64,000 bases of DNA, from the NCBI GenBank assembly GCA_026399475.1, contig JAPLQY010000063.1:1-64000 (forward strand), written 5' to 3'. A program made the position numbers and the translations under genes. Every line of letters begins with the position of its first letter. Position 1 is the stretch's first letter. The notes under the pieces were generated by a model that worked only from the letters and a program-made list of their open reading frames with translations, ran no database searches and was not told the origin of the DNA. Positions 17,590 through 25,830 of the stretch are shown piece by piece. This DNA comes from Rhodocyclales bacterium (GTDB lineage Bacteria; Pseudomonadota; Gammaproteobacteria; Burkholderiales; Rhodocyclaceae).

Positions 17590-18342
17590 CTAGAGTGCCG
17601 AAAGAACCTGTGTTGCGGCGCGGTCGTTGGCATCCGCCATCGACAACATTTTCATTTGCATTTCAAACTGCCGCGCCAGGGAAATCATGCTGACCATCTG
17701 TTCGGCGGGATTCACGTTGCTGCCTTCGAGACTCCCTGCCGCAACCTGAACGCTCTCATCGGTCGATGCGGCGCTGCCATCGCGCATGCGAAACAGACCA
17801 TCCTCGCCGCGCACCAGATCGGTTTGCGGCGGATTGACCAGCTTGATGCGGCCGATGACGCTCACCGTATTCTGGGCACCTGTCTCCGGTGCAGCAGAGA
17901 TCGTGCCATCGACACCGATACTGATCTTCACATCGGGCGGAATGGCGATCGAGCCACCGTCACCTTGCACCGGCACGCCATTGCGGGTCTGCACAATTCC
18001 ATTGACATTGGTTTCAAAGCCGCCGTTCCGGGTATAGGCCTCGCTTCCATCGGGCATCTGCAGGGCAAACCAACCGGTCCCCTGCACCGCCATGTCGAGT
18101 GGTCTGCCGGTGATCATGATCGGACCAGGATTGAAGTCCGTATGGGTGCTGGCATCGACAGCAAAGGCACGCGTTGCCAGACCCTTCTGCTGGGCGTTCG
18201 ACTGCACCTGGACCGCTCGCAACCGATGCTCCTCGGCCCGATAACCTGCCGAATTGACATTGGCGAGATTGTGCGCCACCGCCGCCTGCCGGTTCAGCAT
18301 CTGGCTTGCACCGGTCATCGCCGTGTAGATCAGCCTGTCCAT
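17590..18342 (-). CDS. flgF: Proximal rod protein FlgF
   Basis: 250-residue rod subunit. N-terminal motif LIYTAMTGASQMLNRQAAVA with NLANVNSAGYRAEE, and C-terminal SNVNPAEQMVSMISLARQFE. It begins 47 bp after flgE and has a purine-rich site (AGGGCG) upstream of the ATG. Normal length, no oddities. Confidence 0.95.
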   Translation of the reverse strand: MDRLIYTAMTGASQMLNRQAAVAHNLANVNSAGYRAEEHRLRAVQVQSNAQQKGLATRAFAVDASTHTDFNPGPIMITGRPLDMAVQGTGWFALQMPDGSEAYTRNGGFETNVNGIVQTRNGVPVQGDGGSIAIPPDVKISIGVDGTISAAPETGAQNTVSVIGRIKLVNPPQTDLVRGEDGLFRMRDGSAASTDESVQVAAGSLEGSNVNPAEQMVSMISLARQFEMQMKMLSMADANDRAATQVLSAL

Positions 18343-18389
18343 TTTGTCGCCCTGTTTGCCTTATCGTCAGTGCCGTCCGCGCGTAACGC

Positions 18390-19667
18390 TTACCGCAGGT
18401 TGACCAGGGTTTGCAGGATGCTGTCCTGCGTCTTGATGGTCTGGGCATTGGCCTGATACACCCGCTGCTGGGTAATCATGCTGACCAGTTCGGCCGTCAG
18501 ATCGACGTTGGCTTCTTCCACCGCGGCGGATTGCATCACACCGTACTGGCCTGAGGAACCTGGCGTGCCGAGAATCGATGTCCCGCTCTCGGGCGTCTGC
18601 GCCCAGACGTTGTTGCCGAGTGGCTGCAAGCCTTGGGGATTGCGGAAGGTTGCCAGCACGGCCTGGCCCACTACCACCGACTGCCCGTTGGTGTAGTTCC
18701 CCAGCACCGTACCGTCGCTGCCGATCTTGAATCCCGCCAGGGTACCTGCGGCATAGCCATCCTGCAGCGCGGTGTTGACCGAAAAAGACGAACCGAATTG
18801 GGTGCTGCCCGCAAAATTCAGATTGAAGCTCATCGGCGTAACGCCACCGGCATACCCAAGCTGTGCAGTTGTCAGGGTGATGGGCAGGGGCGCCGACGTA
18901 AGCTGGCCGAACGTATCGAAGGACAAGGCGCCCGCCAGCCCGAGGTTGCTGAACGCGGGTGCGGCCCCGGCCGGATTGTTCAAGGTAGCGTACACATTCC
19001 ACGCATTCGTCGCCGACTTGACGAAATACGTCGTGTAGGTGTGCGGATTGCCGAGGCTGTCGTAAGTGGTAACCGCCGTCGATTGGTTGTAAGACGTCGG
19101 ATCGGAGGAACTGAATACCGGGGTAATCGGCGATGCGACACGCGAATCGAGATTGAGGTTGACCTGAACGCCTGTCCCCGTAACGCTGGCACCGGTGGCC
19201 TGGGGTGAGCCGGTCAGGCTCTGACTGGGATCGAACAGACGCAGAGGCACGTTGGGGCTGCCAGGCGACACGGCACCATTCACCGCCATGATGCCCTTCA
19301 GCTGCAAACCCTGGGCATTGACGAGGAAACCGTTCTTGTCCAGTTGAAACTGGCCATTGCGGCTGAATAGCGTGCTGCCCAGCGAGTCTGCCACCTGAAA
19401 GAAGCCGCCGCCATTGATGGCAACATCCAGCGGATTGTTGCTGATCGAAATATTGCCCTGGGTAAATTGCTGCACGATGGTGGATACCCGCGCTCCCAGA
19501 CCGATCGGTGCCGCTCCTGCGCCATTCAGCGAAGAGGAGAAGACATCGGCAAATTGCGTCGAGCCCGACTTGAAGCCAATCGTGCCGGAGTTGGCAATGT
19601 TGTTGCCAATGGTATCCAGCGACTTGGAAGATGTAGCGAGTCCGCTCAGTCCTTGTTGAAAGCCCAT
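18390..19667 (-). CDS. flgE: Flagellar hook protein FlgE
   Basis: Hook subunit, 425 residues. MGFQQGLSGLATSSKSLDTI with NNIANSGTIGFKSG at the N-terminus and EANVDLTAELVSMITQQRVY at the C-terminus. GGGAG before the ATG. It follows flgD by 13 bp in the standard flgBCDEF order, so this copy rather than the one at 16255 is taken as the true hook protein. Confidence 0.96.
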   Translation of the reverse strand: MGFQQGLSGLATSSKSLDTIGNNIANSGTIGFKSGSTQFADVFSSSLNGAGAAPIGLGARVSTIVQQFTQGNISISNNPLDVAINGGGFFQVADSLGSTLFSRNGQFQLDKNGFLVNAQGLQLKGIMAVNGAVSPGSPNVPLRLFDPSQSLTGSPQATGASVTGTGVQVNLNLDSRVASPITPVFSSSDPTSYNQSTAVTTYDSLGNPHTYTTYFVKSATNAWNVYATLNNPAGAAPAFSNLGLAGALSFDTFGQLTSAPLPITLTTAQLGYAGGVTPMSFNLNFAGSTQFGSSFSVNTALQDGYAAGTLAGFKIGSDGTVLGNYTNGQSVVVGQAVLATFRNPQGLQPLGNNVWAQTPESGTSILGTPGSSGQYGVMQSAAVEEANVDLTAELVSMITQQRVYQANAQTIKTQDSILQTLVNLR

Positions 19668-19680
19668 GATCTACTCCCGT

Positions 19681-20358
19681 TCAGAAAATTTGTTTGATGT
19701 CGTTCAGCGTGACCAGGCCCAAGGGCCCGAGATTCAGGCTCACACCCTGGCTGCTGCGATTGATGTTTTGCACGGCTGCGAGTTGCAAGGCCGTCGCCGT
19801 CAACTTGTTTTCGCCCTGCATCGCGGCTACCGAAACACTGTAGGCGCCATTCACCGCCTGCACCCCGGCGCCATTTTTTCCGTCCCAGGTGAAATTTTGC
19901 ACGCCGGCATTGAGCTTGCCCAAATTCAGGGTATTCATCACGATTCCATTCGCATCCTTGATGGTGACGGTCACCTGGTCTGCGTTGGCGCCAAGTTCGA
20001 AGCCGCCCACTGCACCAGCGTCGGTAAGCTGGAGGCCGCCACCCGCGATCATCACCTGGTGCCCGACCAGCGCCGCGGCCTGCAAGGCTTCCGAATCCGT
20101 GCTCGACGACAGGAGTTGCTTCAGTGTTGCATTGAGTTTCTCGATGCCATCGACCGTGCTGATCTGCGCCAGTTGCGATGTCATCTGGGCGTTATCCATC
20201 GGGTTCAGGGGGTCCTGGTTCTTCAGCTGCGTGGTGAGCAGTTTGAGGAAGCGGTCCTGAGCTTCGCTGCTCACGCTGGCGGCTTTTGTGGCCGCGCCAT
20301 TGACCGAATCAAGCAAGGACTGCGTCACCGAGTTGCCTGTCGTTACTGTGCTTGCCAT
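19681..20358 (-). CDS. flgD: Hook assembly cap protein FlgD
   Basis: Hook-capping scaffold, 225 residues. It holds the N-terminal FlgD signature (DRFLKLLTTQLKNQDPLNPM, then QMTSQLAQISTVDGIEKLN) and a C-terminal Ig/tudor-like FLG domain (about 105-215). AGGAG precedes the ATG. Between flgC and flgE, 20 bp from flgC. Confidence 0.96.
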   Translation of the reverse strand: MASTVTTGNSVTQSLLDSVNGAATKAASVSSEAQDRFLKLLTTQLKNQDPLNPMDNAQMTSQLAQISTVDGIEKLNATLKQLLSSSTDSEALQAAALVGHQVMIAGGGLQLTDAGAVGGFELGANADQVTVTIKDANGIVMNTLNLGKLNAGVQNFTWDGKNGAGVQAVNGAYSVSVAAMQGENKLTATALQLAAVQNINRSSQGVSLNLGPLGLVTLNDIKQIF

Positions 20359-20378
20359 CTCATTTCTCCTGGAAAGTC

Positions 20379-20780
20379 CTACTGCCCTATCGCCAGCGTT
20401 TTCTGCATCAGCGACTTGGCGGCATTCATTACTTCAACATTGTTTTGATACGCCCGCGAAGCCGAAATCATGTTGACCATTTCGTCGACCACATTCACGT
20501 TAGGCATGGCGACATAACCCTGTTCGTTCGCCACCGGACTCGCCGGGTCGTACATCATGCGCAGCGGCGCGGCGCTATCGACTACCTGGGTGGCCCGCAC
20601 TCCGGTACCGCCACCTTCTACCGCCGTCGCCTTGAACACCACCTGCTTGGCGCGATATGGCTGACCATCCGCGCCGACCACGCTGTCGGCATTGGCCAGG
20701 TTGCTTGCCACGGCATTAAGGCGGACGGATTGCGCAGTAAGTGCGGAACCGGCGATTGAAAATACGTTGAGCAGGCTCAT
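20379..20780 (-). CDS. flgC: Proximal rod protein FlgC
   Basis: 133-residue rod subunit with N-terminal [27 protein letters not shown] and the C-terminal [20 protein letters not shown] motif. Spacing of 5 bp from flgB and normal length give a confident call. Confidence 0.96.
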   Translation of the reverse strand: MSLLNVFSIAGSALTAQSVRLNAVASNLANADSVVGADGQPYRAKQVVFKATAVEGGGTGVRATQVVDSAAPLRMMYDPASPVANEQGYVAMPNVNVVDEMVNMISASRAYQNNVEVMNAAKSLMQKTLAIGQ

Positions 20781-20785
20781 GGCGG

Positions 20786-21190
20786 TTACTGGCTCATCGC
20801 CAGTTGCATGTCCTTGAGATCGCTGCGAATGAATGTCAGCGCCGCCTCCAGGCGCAGTGCGTTCTCGGCGAATGCGCTGCGCTCTATGTCCATATTCACT
20901 GTATTGCCGTCGATGCTGGGCTGGAATTCGGTGCGGTATCGGGTGACACCGGCGAACGAGGAATCCACGCGAGTGGCAATGTGCCGTGGCGAGCTGGCCG
21001 CCAGACCGACATCGCCACTTCGACGTCCGGCAACCGCCCCTTCCAGCGCACTCCTGAAATCAATATCGCGCGCCTTGAAATGGGGCGTGTCCGCATTGGC
21101 GATATTGGAGGCGAGGAGTTCCTGGCGGTAAACCAGCGTGCCAAGTGCCGCGCGCTGGGTTCTGAGCTGGTCTTCAAGTCGGTCGATCAT
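20786..21190 (-). CDS. flgB: Proximal rod protein FlgB
   Basis: 134-residue rod subunit: [20 protein letters not shown] at the N-terminal motif and [20 protein letters not shown] at the C-terminus. First gene of the flgB-J operon, with a near-consensus sigma-54 promoter 46 bp upstream and a palindromic activator site further up, shared with the divergent flgA. Confidence 0.96.
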   Translation of the reverse strand: MIDRLEDQLRTQRAALGTLVYRQELLASNIANADTPHFKARDIDFRSALEGAVAGRRSGDVGLAASSPRHIATRVDSSFAGVTRYRTEFQPSIDGNTVNMDIERSAFAENALRLEAALTFIRSDLKDMQLAMSQ

Positions 21191-21235
21191 GGCATCGGGT
21201 GCTGAATAGGCAAGAAACGTTATGGCGAGGTCTAC

Positions 21236-21250
21236 GCATCATCCGTGCCA
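21236..21250 (-). promoter_or_regulatory. Sigma-54 promoter of the flgB operon
   Basis: Minus strand reads TGGCAC-N5-ATGC: perfect -24 box, invariant GC at 21237-21236, one mismatch in the -12 box, correct ten-base spacing. Predicted start near 21225, 35 bp before the flgB ATG. Confidence 0.8.
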
Positions 21251-21345
21251 TGCTCCGGTAACGCCTCTGCCAGAGCCTGACAAGACATCAGAGCGGGTCC
21301 ATCCGGCAAGGGCCGCCCTCGCGGTGGCAAATGCGTGACAGGCAC

Positions 21346-21362
21346 GCGGCAAAAGTTGCCGC
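21346..21362. promoter_or_regulatory. Inverted repeat GCGGCAA-N3-TTGCCGC between flgB and flgA
   Basis: Perfect seven-base arms. It lies about 97 bp upstream of the flgB -24 box, a classical enhancer position, and 72 bp before the flgA ATG. Further GGCAA half-sites occur at about 21305-21330 and 21402. Confidence 0.65.
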
Positions 21363-21433
21363 CCGAAAAGCCGGCTGGCCGGAACGATCTCGAATGCGCT
21401 CGCGGCAAGGGCTTCGTGTTGTATTCTTCACCC

Positions 21434-22129
21434 ATGCACCTGCCTGCCACCGCACTCCTCGCCCCGCTCTTCTCGATATTCTTTGTGATCGCCTCCCCTG
21501 TGCGGGCAGCCGACGCGGAACCCATCCAGCGCGCCATTGCTGATTTTCTGCGTGTCCAGAACAAAGGCTTGCCGGGTCAGGCCAGTTACCGAATCGGCGC
21601 CATCAATGCCGGCGGTTTGCCTGCCGGCTGTCGCACCATCGATGTGACCATGGATGCCGGAGCACCGCCGTGGGGACGAACCCATGTCAAGGCGCGTTGC
21701 ACGGAAGGCGCTACCTGGAGCCTTTATGTTCCGGTGCAGATTCATGTTGCGGTCGACTATCTGGTCAGCGCCCGCCCCCTGCGCGCGGGTCAGCTTGTTG
21801 CCGAGGGAGACATTGCGCGCCGCCAGGGTGACCTGGCCGATTTGCCTGCGGGCGTATTGACCGATCCCGCGCAGGCGCTCGGCCAGTCCTCCAGGGTTTC
21901 CCTGCCCGCCGATCGACCCTTGCGCGCCGACATGCTGCGACAGCCCATGGTCGTGAAACAGGGACAGACCGTCAAACTCGTCTCTGGAGGCGCCGGCTTT
22001 CAGGTCACCAGTGAAGGACGTGCGCTCAACAACGCCGCCACAGGCGAAGTGGCGCAGGTGCGCCTCGCTTCTGGCCAGGTTATCAGCGGCATCGCGCGCA
22101 ACGACGGTACAGTCGGGGTAACGTATTGA
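21434..22129 (+). CDS. flgA: P-ring assembly chaperone FlgA
   Basis: Periplasmic chaperone for FlgI, 231 residues from the ATG at 21434. Signal peptide PATALLAPLFSIFFVIASPV with cleavage after VRAAD-like ARA; C-terminal SAF domain (about 115-230; VSARPLRAGQLVAEGDIARR, then GQTVKLVSGGAGFQVTSEGR). The 33-residue longer reading upstream would place a charged tail before the signal peptide and was rejected. Divergent from flgB; no good promoter box was found for it. Confidence 0.94.
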   Translation: MHLPATALLAPLFSIFFVIASPVRAADAEPIQRAIADFLRVQNKGLPGQASYRIGAINAGGLPAGCRTIDVTMDAGAPPWGRTHVKARCTEGATWSLYVPVQIHVAVDYLVSARPLRAGQLVAEGDIARRQGDLADLPAGVLTDPAQALGQSSRVSLPADRPLRADMLRQPMVVKQGQTVKLVSGGAGFQVTSEGRALNNAATGEVAQVRLASGQVISGIARNDGTVGVTY

Positions 22130-22248
22130 CGTACCAACCCGAAACGCCAACAATCCCCAATTGTCGCCGTATCCACCATGGTGAATGGCTCTTCGCCCTG
22201 CTTCCTGCGCCTTTCCGCCGATTCCGGAAAAAATCGGCGCGTAAATGC

Positions 22249-22275
22249 TAAAGTTCGCCACTTCCTGGCCGTTAA
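22249..22275 (+). promoter_or_regulatory. Sigma-28 (FliA) promoter of flgM
   Basis: TAAAGTTC-N11-GCCGTTAA, seven of eight matches to the -35 box and a strong -10 box with exact spacing. It lies 36 bp before the flgM ATG. Confidence 0.9.
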
Positions 22276-22311
22276 GTCTGGCAAGTTCAAAACCTTGTGC
22301 AGGTGCAAACC

Positions 22312-22602
22312 ATGAAAATCGACTCCTCGATACCCTCGCCAGCCGTGCCATCGAAGGCCCGCCCGCAGACCGCTGCGAGCACGGCGGGAACTGCCTCCGC
22401 AGCGAGCGATGCATCGGTCGCCACGCACCTGCAACAGGCGGGAGCACTCGCCTCGGCAACGGCTCCTTTCGACAGCAAGCGGGTCGCGGAAATCCGCCAG
22501 GCGATCGCCGAAGGTCGTTTTCGGATCGACGCCCACAAGATTGCCGATCGTTTGATCGACGGCGTACGCGAACTGCTGGGTAAAAACCGGCCACCGGCCT
22601 GA
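22312..22602 (+). CDS. flgM: Anti-sigma-28 factor FlgM
   Basis: Binds FliA until the hook is complete and is then secreted. 96 residues with a disordered Ala/Ser-rich N-terminal half and the conserved C-terminal FliA-binding helices (VAEIRQAIAEGRFRIDAHKI, then DRLIDGVRELLG). The ATG at 22312 was chosen over one 15 bp earlier because it gives the usual MKID start. FliA-type promoter upstream implies autoregulation; flgN follows by 13 bp. Confidence 0.95.
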   Translation: MKIDSSIPSPAVPSKARPQTAASTAGTASAASDASVATHLQQAGALASATAPFDSKRVAEIRQAIAEGRFRIDAHKIADRLIDGVRELLGKNRPPA

Positions 22603-22615
22603 TCGCTTCATCGCC

Positions 22616-23086
22616 TTGACCGCAATCCACACCCTTCTGGACCAAACGGTCGCCGAACTGCACGGTTTCCTTGCCGTCATCACCGCGGAACGGCGCATTC
22701 TGGTTACCGGCGATATTGAACAGCTGCCCGAAATCGCCGAGAAAAAATCGGCGCTGGCGGCACGCCTCGCCAGTCTCGAAGCGCAACGCGACGCCGCGCT
22801 TGGTGCAGCGGGGTTTGGCACGGGACGCGGCGGCATGGAAGCCTGGCTGGCCTCGAAAGATGCCGCCTCCGCGCTCTCCCCGCGAAATGCATGGAAGCTC
22901 TACATGGAACTGGCGTCCACAGCGCGACGCGAAAACGAGATCAACGGCAAGCTGATTGGCGCACGCCTGCAACAGAACCAGCAGGCGCTTGCGATCCTTC
23001 AGGGAGAAGCCGCCGATACCACCACGTATGGCGCCGACGGTCAGCGCAAAACCTCTTCGGGCCGGCGGCCGCTGGGCAGCGCCTGA
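22616..23086 (+). CDS. flgN: Flagellar export chaperone FlgN
   Basis: Cytoplasmic chaperone for FlgK and FlgL. 156 residues, all-helical with a long coiled-coil-like segment (about 20-70; GDIEQLPEIAEKKSALAARL) and the C-terminal NEINGKLIGARLQQNQQALA that holds the substrate-binding helix. It starts at TTG with no ATG available nearby. Directly after flgM, convergent with motD. Confidence 0.9.
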   Translation: MTAIHTLLDQTVAELHGFLAVITAERRILVTGDIEQLPEIAEKKSALAARLASLEAQRDAALGAAGFGTGRGGMEAWLASKDAASALSPRNAWKLYMELASTARRENEINGKLIGARLQQNQQALAILQGEAADTTTYGADGQRKTSSGRRPLGSA

Positions 23087-23096
23087 ACTTTCCGGC

Positions 23097-23900
23097 TTAT
23101 TCCGGCAGCGGTACGTCCACCCGATTGTCCGACGTTCGTGACTCTATCGTGATGGCCACGCGGCGATTGCTTTGCCGCCCCTCGGCAGTCGCATTGTCGG
23201 CAACCGGTCGCTGATCAGCGTAGCCGGTCGCGGTCAGGCGCCGTGGATCCACCGCGGTATCGATAAACAGCCGCACCACACTGGCCGCCCGCGCGGTGGA
23301 AAGTTCCCAGTTGGAAGGAAATTGCGGTGTGCTGATGCGAATGTTGTCGGTATGCCCCTCGACCACCATCGGAAAGTCGGCGGCGGCCAGAACCCGCCCC
23401 ACGGCACCCAGGGCGCGCACCGCCCCCAGATCGAGCCGCGCCTCGCCCGGCGCAAACAGGACGCTCGCATTGATGTCTACGGTAATGCCCAGGGCGCCCT
23501 CGGTCACCCTGACCTTGCCCTGAGCCATCAATGGCGCCAATGCCTGATTCAGATCCTTGGCCAGGTTGCGCAAATGCTCCTTTTTCATCGCTTGCGTTTC
23601 GTCGGTCTTGACACGGGCCGGATTGCGCCGTACCGGCATCGGAATCGCCATCGGCGGCGGATCGCCCGGACTGACCACCGCCATCACCCCCGTGGTCGGG
23701 CCCGGCACACTGCGAAATGCGGACACGATGGAATCGGACATGACGCGATATTTGCCCTCGTTGATCGAGGAAATCCCGTACATCACCACGAAGAAGGCAA
23801 ACAGCAGGGTTATGAAATCGGCATAGGACACCAGCCAGCGCTCATGGTTTTCAGGCTCGTCCGAATCACGCCGACGACGACGGTGGCGATAGTAGGCCAT
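23097..23900 (-). CDS. motD: Flagellar motor stator protein MotD (MotB type)
   Basis: Peptidoglycan-anchored stator half, 267 residues. A basic N-terminus (HRRRRRDSDEPENHERWLVS) leads to the single membrane helix YADFITLLFAFFVVMYGISS, where the Asp is the proton-binding residue. The plug/linker follows, then an OmpA domain (about 135-250; VEGHTDNIRI and GYADQRPVADN with NRRVAI). It overlaps the end of motC by one base. The fliA-motC-motD order resembles that of pseudomonads. Confidence 0.95.
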   Translation of the reverse strand: MAYYRHRRRRRDSDEPENHERWLVSYADFITLLFAFFVVMYGISSINEGKYRVMSDSIVSAFRSVPGPTTGVMAVVSPGDPPPMAIPMPVRRNPARVKTDETQAMKKEHLRNLAKDLNQALAPLMAQGKVRVTEGALGITVDINASVLFAPGEARLDLGAVRALGAVGRVLAAADFPMVVEGHTDNIRISTPQFPSNWELSTARAASVVRLFIDTAVDPRRLTATGYADQRPVADNATAEGRQSNRRVAITIESRTSDNRVDVPLPE

Positions 23901-24646
23901 CAGACGAAATAGCCTTGCAAGCGGCTTTCAATGATGCGCGGATTGTCGCCATTGGCGATGCCAACCAGGCCATCCACCAGCATTTCCCGCAGGGTGACGA
24001 CACGGGCGATGTTCGCCATCAGCTTCTTGGCGATCGGCAGAAAAATCAGGTTCGCCGCGCCCACGCCATAAATGGTGGCAACGAAAGCCACGGCTATGCC
24101 GCTACCGAGTTTGGTTGGGTCGGACAGATTTTCCATGACATGAATCAGGCCCATCACGGCGCCGATGATGCCGATCGTCGGCGAATAACCTCCCGCCGAC
24201 TCCCATACCTTGGACGCCGCCTTCAGATTGGCCTCCCAGGCACTGATCTCCACCTCCAGCACTTCGCGCAGGCGCTCCGGCTCGGCGCCATCGACCAGCA
24301 ACTGCAAGCCCTTGGCGGCAAACGGGTCGCGCATGGTGCCGATCTGGACTTCAAGCGCGAGCAAACCTTCCTTGCGCGCAAGCTGGCTCCAGTGGGCGAT
24401 GTCGGCAATGACTTTCTGCGGTTCGACGACCGGCGGGAAAAACACCCATTTCGTCATTTTCATCCCGTCCCTGAAAACCCTCAGCGGGCTTTGCAACATC
24501 ACCGCACCCAGGGTGCCGCCGACGACGATCAAAAATGCTGTCGGCTGCACCAGTGAATCGAGGTGGCCACCTTCGAGCACCTGACCGCCGACGATGGCCG
24601 TCAATCCGATAAACAAACCAAGGAAACTGATCTTGTCCATGGCCAT
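23900..24646 (-). CDS. motC: Flagellar motor stator protein MotC (MotA type)
   Basis: Four-helix stator subunit that, with MotD, converts ion flow to torque. 248 residues: helices near 8-25 and 33-50, the cytoplasmic loop (about 60-145), then GYSPTIGIIGAVMGLIHVME and SGIAVAFVATIYGVGAANLI for helices 3 and 4, containing the conserved prolines/threonines of the ion path. Start overlaps the fliA stop (TGATG). Confidence 0.96.
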   Translation of the reverse strand: MAMDKISFLGLFIGLTAIVGGQVLEGGHLDSLVQPTAFLIVVGGTLGAVMLQSPLRVFRDGMKMTKWVFFPPVVEPQKVIADIAHWSQLARKEGLLALEVQIGTMRDPFAAKGLQLLVDGAEPERLREVLEVEISAWEANLKAASKVWESAGGYSPTIGIIGAVMGLIHVMENLSDPTKLGSGIAVAFVATIYGVGAANLIFLPIAKKLMANIARVVTLREMLVDGLVGIANGDNPRIIESRLQGYFV

Positions 24647-25410
24647 CAGGCTCCGCTGCGGGCCGCCGCCGAATCGCGGCGCATCGTGCTGACCGGTCTG
24701 CTTCCACCCGTAACGCTGGCGCGCAAACGGGCGACCGCCTGGCTATGCAATTGACAGACACGCGACTCGGTCACTCCCAGAACTTCGCCGATTTCACGCA
24801 GATTCAAATCCTGTTCGTAATACAGGGCCATCATCAGTTTTTCCCTTTCCGGCAGCGCTTCGATTGCCGTTGCCAGAGCTGCGCGCGTCCCGGCCTCCTC
24901 CAGCAATGCCAGCGGGTCGAGGCCGGTCGACGGCGCATGACGCTCGAGATAGTCGTCGCCGCTGCCATCGGTCATGTCCTCGATATAGACCAGTTGATGG
25001 CCGCGCGCATCGAGCAGCAGCTTCTGGTAGTCCGCCAGGGACATGTCCAGAGCCCCTGCAAGTTCGCCCTCGGAAGGCGCGCGACCGCGTTCGTGCTCCA
25101 GTTTGCGAATCGCCGCCTCGACCCGGCGCATCTCGCGGCGCACGCCACGCGGCAACCAGTCGTTTTCCCGCAAGCCATCCAGCATGGCCCCGCGTATCCT
25201 CTGCACCGCATAGGTTTCGAACTGGGCGCCCAGACCTTCTTCATAGCGATCAAGCGCATCGAGCAGTCCGATCATTCCGTTCTGGATCAGATCATCAACA
25301 TCAACGCTGGCCGGCAGCTTTGCCATCAGCAGGAAAGCGATGCGCTTTACGAGTGGAACGTAACTGGCAACCTGCTGGTCTTTGGCGAGTACGCCCTGGG
25401 CGGTGTACAT
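24646..25410 (-). CDS. fliA: RNA polymerase sigma-28 factor FliA
   Basis: Sigma factor for late flagellar genes (flgM, flagellin and others here). 254 residues with region 2 (DDLIQNGMIGLLDALDRYE, FETYAVQRIRGAMLDGLREN), region 3 (REMRRVEAAIRKLEHERGRA) and region 4 helix-turn-helix (LNLREIGEVLGVTESRVCQL). ATG at 25410 follows an in-frame TTG. Leads the fliA-motC-motD unit and has a 420-bp leader region with a 64-bp repeat. Confidence 0.97.
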   Translation of the reverse strand: MYTAQGVLAKDQQVASYVPLVKRIAFLLMAKLPASVDVDDLIQNGMIGLLDALDRYEEGLGAQFETYAVQRIRGAMLDGLRENDWLPRGVRREMRRVEAAIRKLEHERGRAPSEGELAGALDMSLADYQKLLLDARGHQLVYIEDMTDGSGDDYLERHAPSTGLDPLALLEEAGTRAALATAIEALPEREKLMMALYYEQDLNLREIGEVLGVTESRVCQLHSQAVARLRASVTGGSRPVSTMRRDSAAARSGA

Positions 25411-25486
25411 CAATTCCGTCGCTCCGGCCGTGTTTGGCGCATTGACTGTGGCTTCGCGGAAGGGGCCAGGTGAATTCGCATGCTGG

Positions 25487-25603
25487 TCAGAATGTCGTGG
25501 GCGCGGCCGGGGGAATGTTCAGCCGCAGGTATTCCCCGCCGCGCAAACCATGGAGGGACAAGAATGTCGTCACCGAATCGTTCACCCGCACAAGCTCACG
25601 CAT
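25487..25603 (-). CDS. Possible small protein, 38 residues, in the fliA leader
   Basis: Minus-strand ATG at 25603 preceded by GGGGAAGGAACT, a strong ribosome-binding site with good spacing, and closed by TGA at 25489-25487. The product starts MRELVRVNDSV and contains SLHGLRGGEYLRL; no known domain. It could be a short leader peptide or a small regulator of fliA expression. The call rests only on the ribosome-binding site and position. Confidence 0.35.
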   Translation of the reverse strand: MRELVRVNDSVTTFLSLHGLRGGEYLRLNIPPAAPTTF

Positions 25604-25702
25604 AGTTCCTTCCCCTGTAAAAGGGCCGCGAAGCCTTGCGTTTCGCCCATCAAGGCGAGTCGCCGGAATGTTCGCGTCCCACGCACAGGCATATTCTCAA
25701 AG

Positions 25703-25766
25703 GCGCAAGGTTTTGTTTATCCGTGAATTACGCGACAAACTGCGGTATCTACGTAGGGCGACGCAG
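25703..25766. repeat. 64-bp direct repeat, copy 1 (left edge of signalling island)
   Basis: Identical over 64 bases to 34213-34276 and in the same orientation; identity stops sharply at both ends. It contains a CTACGTAG palindrome as read on the minus strand. Together the copies frame the four sensory genes. Confidence 0.95.
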
Positions 25767-25830
25767 GCGCAGTCAGGTGTCGTACCCGGCATAGCCACAT
25801 GAATCAGTCATGCGGCCTGCTGCAGGTACC

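Larger units (their letters stand above)
25411..25830. other. 420-bp intergenic region before fliA
   Basis: Holds a possible 38-codon small gene (25487-25603), a minus-strand hairpin TCGCC-TTGATG-GGCGA (around 25647-25664 on the plus strand) followed by an AACGCAAGGC-type stretch, and one copy of the 64-bp direct repeat (25703-25766). No sigma-54 or sigma-28 box was found. The run GCGAACATTCCG downstream of the repeat resembles GCGAACATTTCG at the equivalent place below the second repeat copy, so the two leaders are related beyond the perfect repeat. Confidence 0.5.

Noticed and set aside
21428-22972. 514-codon open frame on the minus strand opposite flgA-flgM-flgN
   Set aside because: It is the complementary shadow of three well-supported plus-strand genes; composition is Arg/Gly-rich and no domain is visible.
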